From Trogon surrucura (Eukaryota > Chordata > Aves > Trogoniformes > Trogonidae): a stretch of DNA of 64,000 nucleotides. Below, piece after piece: positions 1-11,935 of this stretch. The stretch is taken from assembly GCA_020746105.1 (NCBI GenBank), contig CM036617.1, positions 134,877,845 to 134,941,844 of the forward strand, in the 5' to 3' direction. Position 1 is the first letter of the stretch; the number at the start of each line of letters is the position of its first letter. A program made the translations under genes and the position numbers. Under the pieces are notes generated by a model, which searched no databases, had not been told where the DNA came from, and saw only the letters and a program-made list of their open reading frames with translations.

Positions 1-1734
1 TTAATGAACTGTTCCAAGCAAATAATGAAATCAATGGAACATGTCTGAAAATCGGAGAGGAGTGATATGTTAGAATATTTTTATTGTGTTAGTGACTTCC
101 TTTTTAAAATTTTAGCCTATTTAAAAGTAAGAAGATATTAACAATAAGAATACTGTAATGCTTAAGGCTAGAAGCAGCCACAAGCTGAATGAGAAGCAAT
201 AGTCACAGGGCCAACATTTTGCACAAAACTTGCTTTTGTCCCATTCTATAAATGAATGAGACAGTTTTCTGATGAAATCATGTTCAGCCTTGGTTATCTT
301 GTCCCGAAAAATGTTGGAAATACAAGAATGTACAAACTTATTTAAATCATGAAGAAAGCATAATGTGAGACAGAGTTGAAATTGCTTGGTTTAGAAACAT
401 TAGTAAGTGTTTGCATAGAGGGAAGTTTTCCTAAAACACTGAATGAGAAAGAGGCGGAGGATCCTGTCCTTCATATAATGGAATAAATAAAATATGTTGA
501 CAACTAAAAAAAAAATGCTTCTTACAGAAAGTGTAATTTATTTTTGGAACAGGATATGGTGAGGTAGAAAGGACAGCACAACCAAAAGATATAGCGTAGA
601 AAATCCAGTTCATTTTCTTTAAAGGTAGCTTACATTCATATCATGGCTAGTAGCACAAATCTGCTGTATGCAGTCAGAGATGCAAGAGACGTTTAATGGC
701 ATTCTCAAGGTGAAGTCCTATCAGGAAAGGGACAGTTAAATATATTGTAGATTCTCCCATCACAATGCTGTTATGCTAGTTTACACGACACCACTCCCAC
801 TACTCCCAAATAGGCACAATTAACTGCAGGTGCACTCCATGAATGGATCTAATTCTGATGTTTGCATTTAGAAGACTTCTGGCATCTTTCTGCATCATGC
901 GTGTCATGTTCCTGGACAGAATACTGAGTTAGTGAGCTGTCATTGTGTCACAGTATGGCCAAGGCTATGTTACCCCAGTTTCATCCAATAAAAAGGGAAA
1001 TCATTGCAAGTACCATCCAATCTTAGTTTTTAATAGTGGTGCATGGCCTTGGATATCTTGTGCTACCTCTCCTCATTCTTCAGTCTTACAAACTGCAGCA
1101 CAGAATTTCTCTTTTGGTTACCTCATGTCTCCCAGCAGGTGAATGTTGATTAAAAACTTTGACTATATCTTAAGGGGTAGCTTATTTTATTTATCAGTTG
1201 CTTTAAAAATAGGACAGAGAATTTTATTTATTTTAAAAATCATTATATATCATTAAATTATGCATATATAGTTAGAAAATGCACAATAGTTTCCAACAAT
1301 GCAAGAATGCATGCATTCCTGATGTAAGTAAAGGCCAAGTGCTTCGTGGTGTGTTCATGTCTCATGTTACGCCAATGTTGTTTATACCTGAAAAGTACCC
1401 CACTACCTAGTGGGAACTGGAATTTCATGTAGAACTGTCTGGGACATTCTTCTAGATGATTACATAGATAACGTGCTGAGGAATGCAGTACTGCTAATAG
1501 AGTATTAGGAAAGCAGCCACTACCATAAAGGTTTATCTAAAGGTTTATTATGTAACACAAACAGCCCACAGCTGTTGCATTTTTATGAGCTAAGTACTAT
1601 GTTCAATGACACTGTCCAACCTCATTGACCTCAGTTAGCCTGTCCAAGTGGGTCCAAGAACAGATGACCTTTTGACCAGTGTCCGCCTTCTCCTCTGTTG
1701 TCTCTCAACACAAATAGTTTAAGGCTTTTTTCAT
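1..1734. other. Unassigned AT-rich sequence
   Basis: AT-rich, intron- or intergenic-like sequence. All reading frames are short and none resembles a known protein. I see no repeat family, RNA gene or splice-bounded exon that I can support. Confidence 0.6.
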
Positions 1735-1756
1735 GTTTGAAATTGGAATGGAATAA

Positions 1757-3185
1757 CATAGTTCTGCTTGGAAGCAACCTACGGTGATCATCTAATCCAA
1801 CTGTCTGATCACTTCAGGGCTGACTAAAAGTTAAAGCATTAAGTTAAGGGCATTGTCCAAATGTCTCTTAACGCTGACAGTCTTGGGGCATTGAACAACT
1901 CTCTAGGAAGCCTGTTTGAGTGTTTGACCACAGTAAACAAATGTTTCCTAATGTCAGTTCTGAACCTCCCTTGATGTAACTTTGACCCATTCTCACATAT
2001 CCTATCACTGGATACCAGGGAGAACAGATCATCTTCATCTGCTTCCCCTCATCAGGCAGATATAGAGAGCAATGAGGTCACCCCACAACCTACTTTTCTC
2101 CAAACTATATAGATCTGGTGTACTTGGTGACTCCTCACAGGACATTCTTTTCAGCCCTTCAAGGAGATTTGTTGCCCTCTTCTGGATGAATTCAGGGACC
2201 TTCACATTCTTTTTAAATTGTGGGGCCTCTATCTGCACACAGTATTCGAGGTGAGGATACATCAGCGCTGAATATAGCAGGATAATCACCTCTCTTGACC
2301 GGCTGGTCATGGTGTGTTTGTGCACCTCAGGATGGGGTTTGCCCTTTTGGCTACCAGGGCACACTGTTGAGATATGTTGTGCTGCTTCTGGATAATACTC
2401 ACAGAACCCTTCCTGCAGGGCTGCTCTTCATCTACCCCTCTCCCAGGTTATACTTGATCCCGATATTGCTTTGACCTATGTGCAGAATCCAACATTTGTT
2501 CTTGTTAAATTTCATGTCATTGATAATTACTCAATGCTCCAATCTATCTAGATCCCTCTGCAAGGCTTCTTGTCCCTTAGGAGTCAACAGCACCTCCCAG
2601 TTCATTTTCATCAGCAAACATTCTCATGGTGCATTCAACTACTGCGTCCAGAACATTGATAAAAATGTTGAATAGAACTGGCCCTAGAATTGAGCCCTAG
2701 AATTGGCAACCAATCACCAGCCAGATGTAGCCCTATTCACTACAGCTCTCTGAGCCCTGCTATCCAGCCAGTTCTTCACAGAGTATACTGTAGCTGCTCA
2801 TCTCCCAGTTGTACAGCTTGTCCAGAAAGATACTGAGGAAGACTATTGAAAGCCTTACTAAAATCCAGAAAAATTACACCTACTGCTTTCCCTTCATCCG
2901 TGAGGTGAGCAGTGTTATAGTAGAATGAAGGATATAAAATTTGATATACAGGACTTTTGCTTTGTGAACACATTGACTGTTCCTGATGATTGCATTATTC
3001 TTTAAGTGATTTTCAGTAGCACCCAGTGTTATTTTCTCCATAATTTTCCAGGTACTGAGGTTAGACTAACAGGTCTGTAGTTTCCTCAGTCTTCCCTTAT
3101 GCCCTTCTTGTGAATCAAAGTAACATTGGCTAGCTTCCAGTTTCCAGTCAGTGATGACCTCTCCAAACTCCCAAGGCCTTTGGTA
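1757..3185 (-). mobile_element. CR1 LINE, decayed, RT part and 3' end
   Basis: A CR1 non-LTR retrotransposon lies on the minus strand with its 3' end at the left. The minus frames at 2035-2364 and 2776-2973 give CR1 ORF2 reverse transcriptase and C-terminal blocks, for example IFLDFSKAFNSLPQ and the [21 protein letters not shown] segment. The reading frame is broken many times, so the copy is dead. It lacks the endonuclease and ORF1, the usual 5' truncation of CR1. Left of about 1757 the 3' tail repeat is no longer visible, which suggests considerable age. Edges are uncertain by a few tens of bases. Confidence 0.88.
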
Positions 3186-3675
3186 GATAATTTCACTAGG
3201 TAAACAGACATGCATAGTAAGTTCAGTAAATTGAAATAAATGGGGAAAAAGAGCTACTTAAACACAGTTTCAGGCTCTACAGAACAGGTGTCTTTAGCAG
3301 ATCTGTGGGTTTTTTTTACAAAAGCTGAGGGATAGCTCTATGAGCATCACAGAGATAGCCTGCCACAGTGGTGTGTTTTTATCAACTTTGATTCAAAGTA
3401 GGGAAGACCCTTTCCTTGCAGGAGACTGTTCACATTACCTAACTACAGGATTTTTCCAGAATTAACAGTTGTCCATCTTTTTATCATTTCTTTGTTATTA
3501 GTCCAAAACCAGAAAAACTGTCTTCCACCTGGAGATAACAAAAGCATTTTATTATAGAATATCTGGTAGGAGTCTTGTCAGAGCCATTTGCTGAGACTAT
3601 GATTCAAATCCTTCCCTGAATCATATATTATACGGCTTTAACTTTAGTGCTGTCACAGAGTCTATGACTGAATTG
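3186..3675. other. Unassigned gap between CR1 copies
   Basis: About 490 bases of unique-looking AT-rich sequence. Nothing coding or repetitive is recognised. Confidence 0.5.
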
Positions 3676-3677
3676 AA

Positions 3678-3995
3678 TCATGCAGAATCACAGAATCGGT
3701 GGGAGTTGGACGGGACCCTCTAGAGTTTGTCTAGTTCAACACCTCCTGCTGAAGCAGGATTGCCTAGATCACATTACACGGGAATGCATCCAGGAGGGTT
3801 TTGAAAGCCTCCAAAGACAGAGACTCCACAACCTCCCTGGGCAGCCTGTTCCAGTGCTCTGTCACCCTCACAGTAAAGAATTTTTCCCTCATATTTAGAT
3901 AAAACCTTCTGCGTTCCAGCTTGTGCCCTTTGACACTTGTCCTGTCATAGGGCACTACTGAAAAGAGTCCAGCTCCATTCCCCCTGTGCCCAACT
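3678..3995 (-). mobile_element. CR1 LINE 3' fragment
   Basis: A minus-strand 3' end fragment of a CR1. It begins at the left with the reverse-complemented tail (AGAATCACAGAATC) and continues through the last part of ORF2. The minus frame 3764-4027 shows the ORF2 C-terminal signature [33 protein letters not shown]. Only about 320 bases are present, so it is a severely 5'-truncated copy. It lies 130 bases from another minus-strand CR1 and could be a separate insertion or a tandem neighbour. Confidence 0.88.
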
Positions 3996-4122
3996 TTTTG
4001 ACATTTATAGGCATTTATATGGCACAATAAGATTGTTTTCCTTTTCTTTTAAATTTTCTGTGTGCTAGTTGTGTGTATTTGTGCCTCAGTCTAAAAACTG
4101 TGACTAATTCACCCTTTTTGGA

Positions 4123-4810
4123 TAGAATCATAGAATGTTTGGGGTTGGAAGGGACCTCGAAAGATCACCTAGTTCAATCCCCCTGCCAGAGCAGGATCCC
4201 CTAGGGCAGGTCACACAGGAACACATCCAGGTGGATTTTGAAAGTCTTCAGAGAAGGAGACTCCACAACCTCTCTGGGCAGCCTGTGCCAGTGTTCCATC
4301 ACCCTCACAGTAAAGAAATTTCTCCTCATGTTGAGGTGGAACTTCCTATGTTCTAACTTAAAACCATTATTCCTTGTTCTATTATTGGGCACCACTGAGA
4401 AGAGATTGTCTCCTTCCTCCTGATACCCACCCCTCAGATATTTGTATACGTTAATAAGGTCCTCTCTCAGATGTCTCAAGGCTAAACAGCCCCAGTTCTC
4501 TCACTCTCTCTTCATAGGAGAGATGTTCAAGTCCCTTGTAGCTCTCCATTGGACTCTCTCCAGTAGACCCCTGTCTCTCTTGAACTGGGGAGCCCAAAAC
4601 TGGACACAGTATACCAGGTGTGGTCTCACCAGTGCAGAGTAGAGGGGGAGGAGAACGTCCTAATGTCCCTACACCTGCTGGACACACTTTTCTTAATGCA
4701 CCCCAGGATCCCATTAACCCTCTTGGCCACAAGGGCACATTGCTGTCCCAGGGACAACTTACTGTCCACTAGGCCTCCAAGAGTTTTCTCTAGTAATATT
4801 AGTTCCAAAT
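4123..4810 (-). mobile_element. CR1 LINE 3' fragment
   Basis: A minus-strand CR1 starting with the tail AGAATCATAGAATG at 4125. The minus frames 4201-4479, 4451-4738 and 4626-4868 carry ORF2 C-terminal blocks. These include the GLFSLE segment before the 3' domain, the [19 protein letters not shown] motif, and the [31 protein letters not shown] block. Consecutive blocks lie in different frames, so frameshifts have broken it. The right edge is estimated. Confidence 0.9.
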
Positions 4811-4869
4811 TCCTCATAGGTTTAAGATAACTCAAAATATATTTTCCTATAACTAAGGTATTTGCCAAA

Positions 4870-5794
4870 AATTACAGTACCATCCCCAACAAACCCTCAA
4901 TTTCATCACCTTAAGTAAACCTAAGTCTGAATATTAAGATGTGTAAAGCACTTAAGTTCTGATAGATTTCAGAAAGATTGATATGCCTCAGCACTGCTCT
5001 AGTCAAGAGGTTCTATAAATAGACATCTAAACTATTCTCTTCATTTGCAAAACTACTTCAGGTTCTTCTGGTAAAATTCAAAAAATTTTGTTCTAGAAGT
5101 ACCCTGTGGCCAAAATTAGTATGAGATTGAGTTCTAATTTCAGTAATATTGGGCCCAAATCTTAACCTAAACTAAAGTTTAATTTTTAAAAGAGATGAAC
5201 TCTCCAGTGTACCAAATCAAATATCTCAAGTGTGATACTGTTTGTTTTGATAGTAATTCAGTCCACTGACATTTTTATGTTCAGGTATGTTTTCTTTACT
5301 AAAACAAACCTGATTAGGGTCCCACTTCTTTGTCGCATTTATGCATCAGAAGTTCAGTATGCAAGTTCTTCTCAAAGCTCCATTTTAAAGGGGCAGAATA
5401 ATTCATGTTATAATTATTTAAAGAGTTACAGACAGCAGTAACTTTTAATGTGACACAGCCTATACTCCTTTTAATTAAGGTCCTTCCTCTTCAACACATT
5501 TCTCAAATAACTCAAACCCTAAGACTTTTAAAACTGATACATATCAGAAATTAGATGATGTTTGTGTTGCTTTGGAAGAGAATAACTGTTACATAAGATT
5601 TTACTAGGACAGGAATTCTAATCAGGTGCTTTATTTGAATAATTTCTAAATTACATGTCTGGAGATGCAACACAAGGTAAGGAGCACGCTGGGAAATACT
5701 GTAGTTTGGTTTGCTTAATTTCATGCCAATTGAATCACTATAGCATATTCAAATTGATGAAGAGAAAAGCTATCAGGAAGTATTATGAAGTCTT
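4870..5794. other. Unassigned sequence
   Basis: AT-rich stretch with no coding segment, repeat or RNA gene that I can identify. Confidence 0.5.
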
Positions 5795-5799
5795 ATATA

Positions 5800-6205
5800 T
5801 TATAAAGGAGAGCCTGAGGGAGCTGCGGTTGTTTAGCCTGGAGAAGAGGAGACTCAGGGGGACCTTATCACTCTCTACAACTACCTGAAGGGAGGTTGTA
5901 GTCAGGTGGGGGTCGGGCTCTTCTCCCAGACAATTAGTGACAGGATAAGAGGGCACGGCCTGAAACTGCTTCAGGGAAGGTTTGGTAGGATCTCAGGAAG
6001 CACTTCGTCAGGGAGAGGGTGATCAGGCATTGGAATGCACTGCCCAGGGAATTGGTGGAGTCACCATCCCTGGAGGTGTTTAAGGGGAGGCTGGATGGGG
6101 CACTTAGTGCTGTGGTCTAACCAATGTGGTGGTGTTGGGTCGTAGGCTGGACTTAGTGATCTCAGAGGTCTTTCCCAGCTTAAATAATTCTGTGATTCTG
6201 TATTA
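5800..6205 (+). mobile_element. CR1 LINE 3' fragment, plus strand
   Basis: A plus-strand CR1 3' fragment. It enters in the ORF2 C-terminal region (coding for [16 protein letters not shown]), passes through the block ending in a CFRQGEG-like/EHWN...LPREL-type motif, and ends with TTCTGTGATTCTGT at about 6205. This orientation is opposite to the three CR1 copies on its left. Frameshifts are present. The left edge is approximate because CR1 insertions are 5'-truncated. Confidence 0.88.
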
Positions 6206-8140
6206 ATACATCAAGAGATTATGTGTTTTGAGGGGAAATGGATGTGCTGGAATGAATTGAAAGGGTTGGTAGTGTTCACATATTGTATGAGATATACCAT
6301 CAGTAGTTAGCAAATATATGTTTAAATTGGTTCTGATCGGAAACTGTATGGACTTTGCAGGACCTCTTTCCACAGAACAGTTGCTGTTGCAACAAAATGC
6401 CCATACCAGAAATTAATTTGCAGGTTTTTTTGTTATGAAAATGGTGAATGCCATTATGATTGCAAAAACTACAAGCAAATTGTTTTTATTCATCTAAACC
6501 AACAAAACAAGTTTTGATGGTGGTCTGAATTTCATTCAGAAGATACTTTAGATATATATTTTAACTGTCTGAAAAAAAAGTGTACTTTACCTGTGTATTA
6601 TTGTAATTTATATCAGGAACTTTGGTAGTTTTATAAAGTTCTGTTCTCTGAAAGTATGCATAACTGTAAAATTGTCTGTAACCTAGATTTATGTCTTTCT
6701 TTTTTTTTTTTGTTTTGATTTAATATTTAGTCAAATGGATCATCCATGTGGAAGTATGTAACTTCAGGGACAATTGCAGCTACGGTGACATTTAGGAGCA
6801 ATCTATTCTGTGAGTACTTAAAAGTATTCACAGAAATCCCATCTGATCTGCAGCTGTGATGGATCCAAGAATTCTCTGCTAAAACCTGTGATAATCTGGG
6901 GAATCAAGCTATCAAGAAGTCAGGGACTCAACAATGATCTCAGTGGAGCACAGAACACTTTCTCGCAGTAGAAATAGCTGATAGTGTGGTGCTACTGTAT
7001 GTTTAAGGTATCTATAAGTCTTCTGAGACAAGAGCCACATGATAAATTTAAATTGTTCTTGAACCTTGTGACTGGCCTGGTGACCACGAGGAGCACTGCA
7101 GGTGTGCCTGGAGTATAGTAGAAATGAAACAAAGGGACCTGTGTTCCTTTCTGTGTCCAAGACTAGGCACAAGCTAGAATCCGGGGCTTTTTGTTGCATT
7201 ATTCTGTTCATGCGGCAACAAGATTACTGGCAAAAAGACAAGCTTATCTGAAAAGAGAACACGTGATTTTCATAGTTTCTCATGTCAAATTCCCAGAGTG
7301 CTTTTCAAGGGTTTCCTGAGTATCTAAGACATAAAATGAAATGTCTTTCTTTGAGAACGTTGCTAAGTGTAGTGCAAGAGGATGAGGGTGACTAAGAGTT
7401 GGTACGTGATGTGACACAGTCCCATTCAAAGCTATGTGGTCATTTGTAGACTGCCCTTCCCTAGTGATTCTCCTGTTAGATGGAGCAATAGAATGATTGT
7501 GCTTCACCAGAGAAGAAAGCGTAGGGCAAAAATTCTGGAAATGCAGAAAATTTTGGATTGCCATCAGGCGATCCACTGAGTTCAGAGACCTGCTATTACT
7601 CAGACTGTTTGAATGAGACATAAGTCTTTGTGAAGTCACAAAACACTGTTGTTTACGATTCATGTGCTCCCAGAGTGATTGCTGAGCAGCATTGTAGCAA
7701 TTGCATATCATAGATATAAAATATTTGGCTTCAATTCTGTGCTGAGAGATAATCTGCAGTGAGGTGTAGCGACAGGGAATGGAAAGAAATTGAGAAAACA
7801 CCAATAAGTCTGTTGTTTTATGATTCAGAAATTGCTGTATTCCTGGCCTGAGTCATAGATACAGAAGTAAAAGTGGGGAATTGCTCCAGAAAAAAAGTTC
7901 TATGCCAAGCTCTGCTTCTACTTACAACTATTCAAACTGCTTATCTGATTAGATTCCTAAGAATCGCATGGAAAACACTCCCAAATGGATTTTAAACTAA
8001 TCTAAAAAAGACACAGTCATAATTTTATAATATAAGTTCTGATTCTGAATAATTGTATGTCCTTGGAGTTGGAGAGGCATAACCTGAGCACTATGGTTGA
8101 CTGGGAGCAGCATTCTGTTGACACTTAGAAATGCTGAAGA
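6206..8140. other. Unassigned sequence with one long minus ORF
   Basis: No repeat family recognised. It holds a 174-codon open frame on the minus strand (7280-7804), the longest outside repeats in this part of the window. The product is rich in Ser, His and Asn, has no recognisable domain, and has no promoter or splice context that I can defend. A short block near 6732-6810 has an acceptor-like pyrimidine run before it, but this is too weak to call an exon. Confidence 0.4.
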
Positions 8141-8143
8141 AAC

Positions 8144-8640
8144 TGAATCATAGAATCATAGAATCATAGAATGTTAGGGATTGGAAGGGACCTCGAAAGA
8201 TCATCAAGTCCAATCCCCCTGCCAGAGCAGGAACGCCTAGATTATGCTACACAGGAACGTGTCCAGGCAGGTCTTGAATGTCTCCAGAGAAGGAGACTCC
8301 ACAACCTCTCTGGGCAGCCTCTTCCAGTGTTCCGTCACCCTCACTGAGAAGAAGTTTCTTCTCGAGTTTAAGCGGAACCTCTTATGTTCCACTTTCAGCC
8401 CATTACCCCTTGTCCTATCATTGGTTGTCACCGAGGAGAGCCTGGCTCCATCCTCGTGACACTCACCCTTGATATATTTGTAAACATTAATGAGGTCACC
8501 CCTCAGTCTCCTCTTCTCCAAACTAAAGAGCCCCAACTCCCTCAGTCTTTTCTCATAAGGGAGATGCTCCACTCCCTTAATCATCCTAGTTGCCCAGTGC
8601 TGGACTGTCTCCAGCAGTTCCCTGTATCACCTGTCTCATT
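8144..8640 (-). mobile_element. CR1 LINE 3' fragment, young-looking
   Basis: A minus-strand CR1 whose tail is three copies of the GAATCATA unit from about 8144. The minus frame 8237-8584 reads 115 residues of the ORF2 C-terminus without a break, ending LDTFLCSII. By eye this differs from the C-terminus of the CR1 at 38364-39402 at roughly eight to ten positions, so the two are close subfamily relatives in opposite orientation. The 5' end is cut within the block that reads [19 protein letters not shown]. Confidence 0.93.
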
Positions 8641-8849
8641 CACTTCTGCTGCTGCCTAGAAAGTTCTATTGTGGCTTCAGAATCTTGAGAACAAGCCCAA
8701 ATCATCTGCTCATTTATGTGCAAGAATTTTTTAGTTACAGAAAAACATAATATTTAATCCAAATGTGGTAGGATTGTTGCAGCAAGAGAGGAACTCCACT
8801 GAAAACTCTTTTCAAAGGGTCCTTGAGTGCCTCAGAAAGCAAATTATTA

Positions 8850-11036
8850 TGTAGAACAAGACATGCTGAGTATACTGCAGCACACTTGTCTTACAGAGGC
8901 TCCTGACATAATCAGGGGCAACAGGGAAACACCAGTGAAACACCTCAAGGGAATTAAGAGGTGTTCCTCTAAGAAGGTGACACGATCAACAGGCCAGATG
9001 AAGTGCTTCTACACAAATGCACACAGCATGGGCAACAAACAGGAGGAGCTGGAAGCTATTGTGCTGCTACGATATAGTGGCCATTACTGAAACTTGATGG
9101 GATGGATCCTATGACTGGAGTGTGGCTATCAATGGCTACAGACTGTTCAGAAAGAACAGGCAAGGAAAGAGGGGCAGAGATGTTGCCCTCTATGTTAAGT
9201 TAATGGATAGAGTGTGAAGAAATGTTCTTTAAGAATAGCCAAGAGAAAGTTGAAAGCTTATGGGTAGGAATTAGTGACCGAGGCAACAAGTAGAACCTTG
9301 TGATTGGTGTCTACTACAGGCTGCCTGATCAGGGGAAACCTTCTGACAAAGCATTCTTACAGGAGGCATTGCAATCGCAGGCTCTCATTCTGTTGCGGAA
9401 TTTCAAACAGCCCAACATCTGCTAGGAAAGTAGCATGTTGAGCTGCAGGCAAACCCAGGGTGTCTTGATGAAAACTTCTTAGGACAGAAAATAGACAGTC
9501 CTACCTGAGGGGATGTGATACTGGACCTGATGATCACCAATGCAGGTGAGCTCATCAGGGGTGTCAAGACTGGAGGCAGCCTGAAATGCAGTGATCATGC
9601 ACTGATAGAGTTCACGGTCCTAAAGGATATGAGTCAGATGAGAAGAATAGTCAAGACGCCTCCCTGGGAAATGGTCCTCAGGGACAAGGCAGCAGAACAG
9701 AGTTGGCAGGTCTTGAAGAACACTTTCCACAGAAAGCAAGATCTCTAAATCCCCAGGTGTAAGACATCAGCAAAGCAAGGCAAGAGACCAGCATGGCTGA
9801 GTTACGACTTGCTGGTGAAACTCGAGAGTAAGAAGGAACTGCACAGGCAGTGGAAGCAGGGACAGGTATCCCAGAAGGAGTATAGGGAGACTGCCTGGTT
9901 GTGTAGGGATGGGGTCAGGAAGGCTAAGGCGCAGCTGGAGCTGAGCTTGGCAAGGATGCAAAGAACAATAAGAAGGCCTTCTACAGGTATGTCAACTGGA
10001 AAAGGAAGGTCAAAGAAAGTGCATCCCCTGCTGATGAGCAAGACTGGCAAGCTAGTAACAAAAGAGGAGGAGAAGGCTGAACCAACTGTTTTGCCTCAGT
10101 CTTTACTGGCAACTTCTCTTCCCACATCTCTTGAGTGGATGGACCACAAGACAGGGACTAAGGGAGCAAAGAGAAGGTCGTGCTTGTGACCACCTGAGGA
10201 ATCTGAACATACATAAATCCCAGAAGGACCCTGGGAACTACCAACTTGTCAGCTTCATCTCTGTGCCTGAGAAAATCATGAATCAGATCTTCCTAGAAGC
10301 TTTTCTAAGGCACATCAAGGGCAGGGAGGTGATTCAGAACAGCGAGCATGGCTTCACCAAGGGCAAGTCCTGCCTGACTATCCAAGTGGCTTTCTATGAT
10401 GGAGTGACTACAGCAGTGGATAAGCGAAGAGCTATGGATGTCATCTATCAGGACTTCTGTAAGGTCTTTGACATGGTCCTCCACTACATCCTTCTCTAGA
10501 GAGGTATGGATTCGATGAACGGACTGTTTGGTAGATAAAGAATTGGTTGGATGGTCACATGCAAAGGGCAGCTTGATGTTCAAATGGATGAAAAGCTGAA
10601 CATGAGCCAGCAACATTGACGGCTGCAGTAACAGTGCCAGCAGGTCAAGGCAGGTGTTTCTGCCTTTCTGCTACACTCCACTGAGACCTCACTACTGTGT
10701 CCAGCTGTGGAGTCCTCAGAAAAGAAAGACATCGACCTGTTGGTGTGGGTCCAGGAGGGCCACAAAAATGATCAGAGGACTGGGACATCCCTCCTACTAA
10801 GACAGGCTGAGAGAGTTGGTGTTGTTCAGTCCGGAGAAGAGAAGGCTCCTGGAAAGCCTTATTATGGCCTACCAGTACTTAAAGTAGGCCTATAAAACAA
10901 TCGTTTTAGCAGGGTGATAGGACAAGAGGTAATGGTTTAAAAGTAAAAGGGTAGATTTAGACTATATATAAATAAGAATTTTTTTATAATGAGATTGGTG
11001 GAACACTGGATCAGGTTGCTCAGAGAGGTGGGGCTT
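8850..11036 (+). mobile_element. CR1 LINE, long decayed copy (EN, RT)
   Basis: A plus-strand CR1 of about 2.2 kb. The frame 8827-9090 carries the opening of the ORF2 endonuclease (CFYTNAHSMGNKQEELEA), 9515-9748 a later endonuclease block (DLMITNAGELIRGVKTGGSLKCSDHALIEF in part), 9809-10189 the linker, and 10131-10499 the RT start with [23 protein letters not shown]. Each domain lies in a different frame with internal stops, so it is inactive. It ends near 11036 in the 3' part without its own tail, where a second CR1 3' end begins. Confidence 0.88.
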
Positions 11037-11326
11037 TTTAGGATGTAAGATAGTGATAGGACTAGGGGTAATGGATTAAAGCTAGAGATGGATTGGTTTA
11101 GATTGGACGTTAGGAAGAAGTTCTTCACCATGAGGATGGTGAGACACTGGAACAGGTTGCCCAGAGAGGGGGTGGAAGCCCCATCCCTGGAAGTTTTTAA
11201 GGCCAGGCTGGATGGGGCTCTGAGAAGCCTGATCTAGTTGGGGATGTCCCTGCCCATGGTTGGGGGGTTGGAACTAGATGATCTTTAAGGTCCCTTCCAA
11301 CCCTGACAATTCTATGATTCTATGAT
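11037..11326 (+). mobile_element. CR1 LINE 3' fragment, plus strand
   Basis: A second plus-strand CR1 3' end directly follows the longer copy. It re-enters at GATAGTGATAGGACTAGGGG, repeating a part of CR1 already passed in the left copy near 10913, and runs to the tail ATTCTATGATTCTATGAT at about 11326. The repeated part shows two separate insertions, or a partial duplication, rather than one element. Confidence 0.88.
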
Positions 11327-11577
11327 AGAAACTCCAGGAGGATAAATTTTCCTTGGATCCTATCAGAAATTCCCTTAATGCAACCTGTTCCTTTTGCCTC
11401 TTTCTTTCATTGTGTAGTTCTGAGAAGGATTTGACTCCCTCTTTTTCTCCTTTCCCCATGAGTACTGGAAGACAGTACTTATATACTTATATGTACTTAT
11501 ATTATATCTTCCCCAGGCTTCTTCAGGCTGAACAAACTAGTCATTCTGAGATATCAAATGCTCCAGCACCCTAAGCA

Positions 11578-11925
11578 GAATCATAGAATCATAGAGTCAT
11601 TAAGGTTGGCAAAACAGCTCTAAGATCATCTAGTCTAATCATCTACTCAACAGTACCATGGCCACTAAACCATGCCCTGAAGTGCCACATCTTTAAGTTT
11701 TTTGAACACTTCCAGGGATGGTAACTCCACCAGTTCCCTGGGCAGCCTGTTCCAATGTCTCACAACTCTTTCAATAAAGAAATTTTTCCTAATATCTAAT
11801 CTAAACCTCCCCTGGTGCAACTTCAGGCCATTTCCTCTTGTCCTATCATTAGCAACTTGGGAGAAAAGACCAGCACCCACCTGATTAGCTTCTTCCAGGC
11901 CTCAGGACCCTCTCCCATTCTCCAT
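11578..11925 (-). mobile_element. CR1 LINE 3' fragment
   Basis: A minus-strand CR1 beginning with AGAATCATAGAATCATAGAG. The minus frame 11665-11880 gives the ORF2 C-terminus ([29 protein letters not shown]). It faces the plus-strand CR1 that ends 250 bases to the left, making a tail-to-tail pair. Its right edge is near the start of the LTR-like segment. Confidence 0.85.
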
Positions 11926-11935
11926 GATTTTTAAA

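Noticed and set aside
6700..6820. Exon-like block after a long pyrimidine run and TTTAG
   Set aside because: The short product matches no family I know and the downstream donor is weak. Kept out of the feature list.
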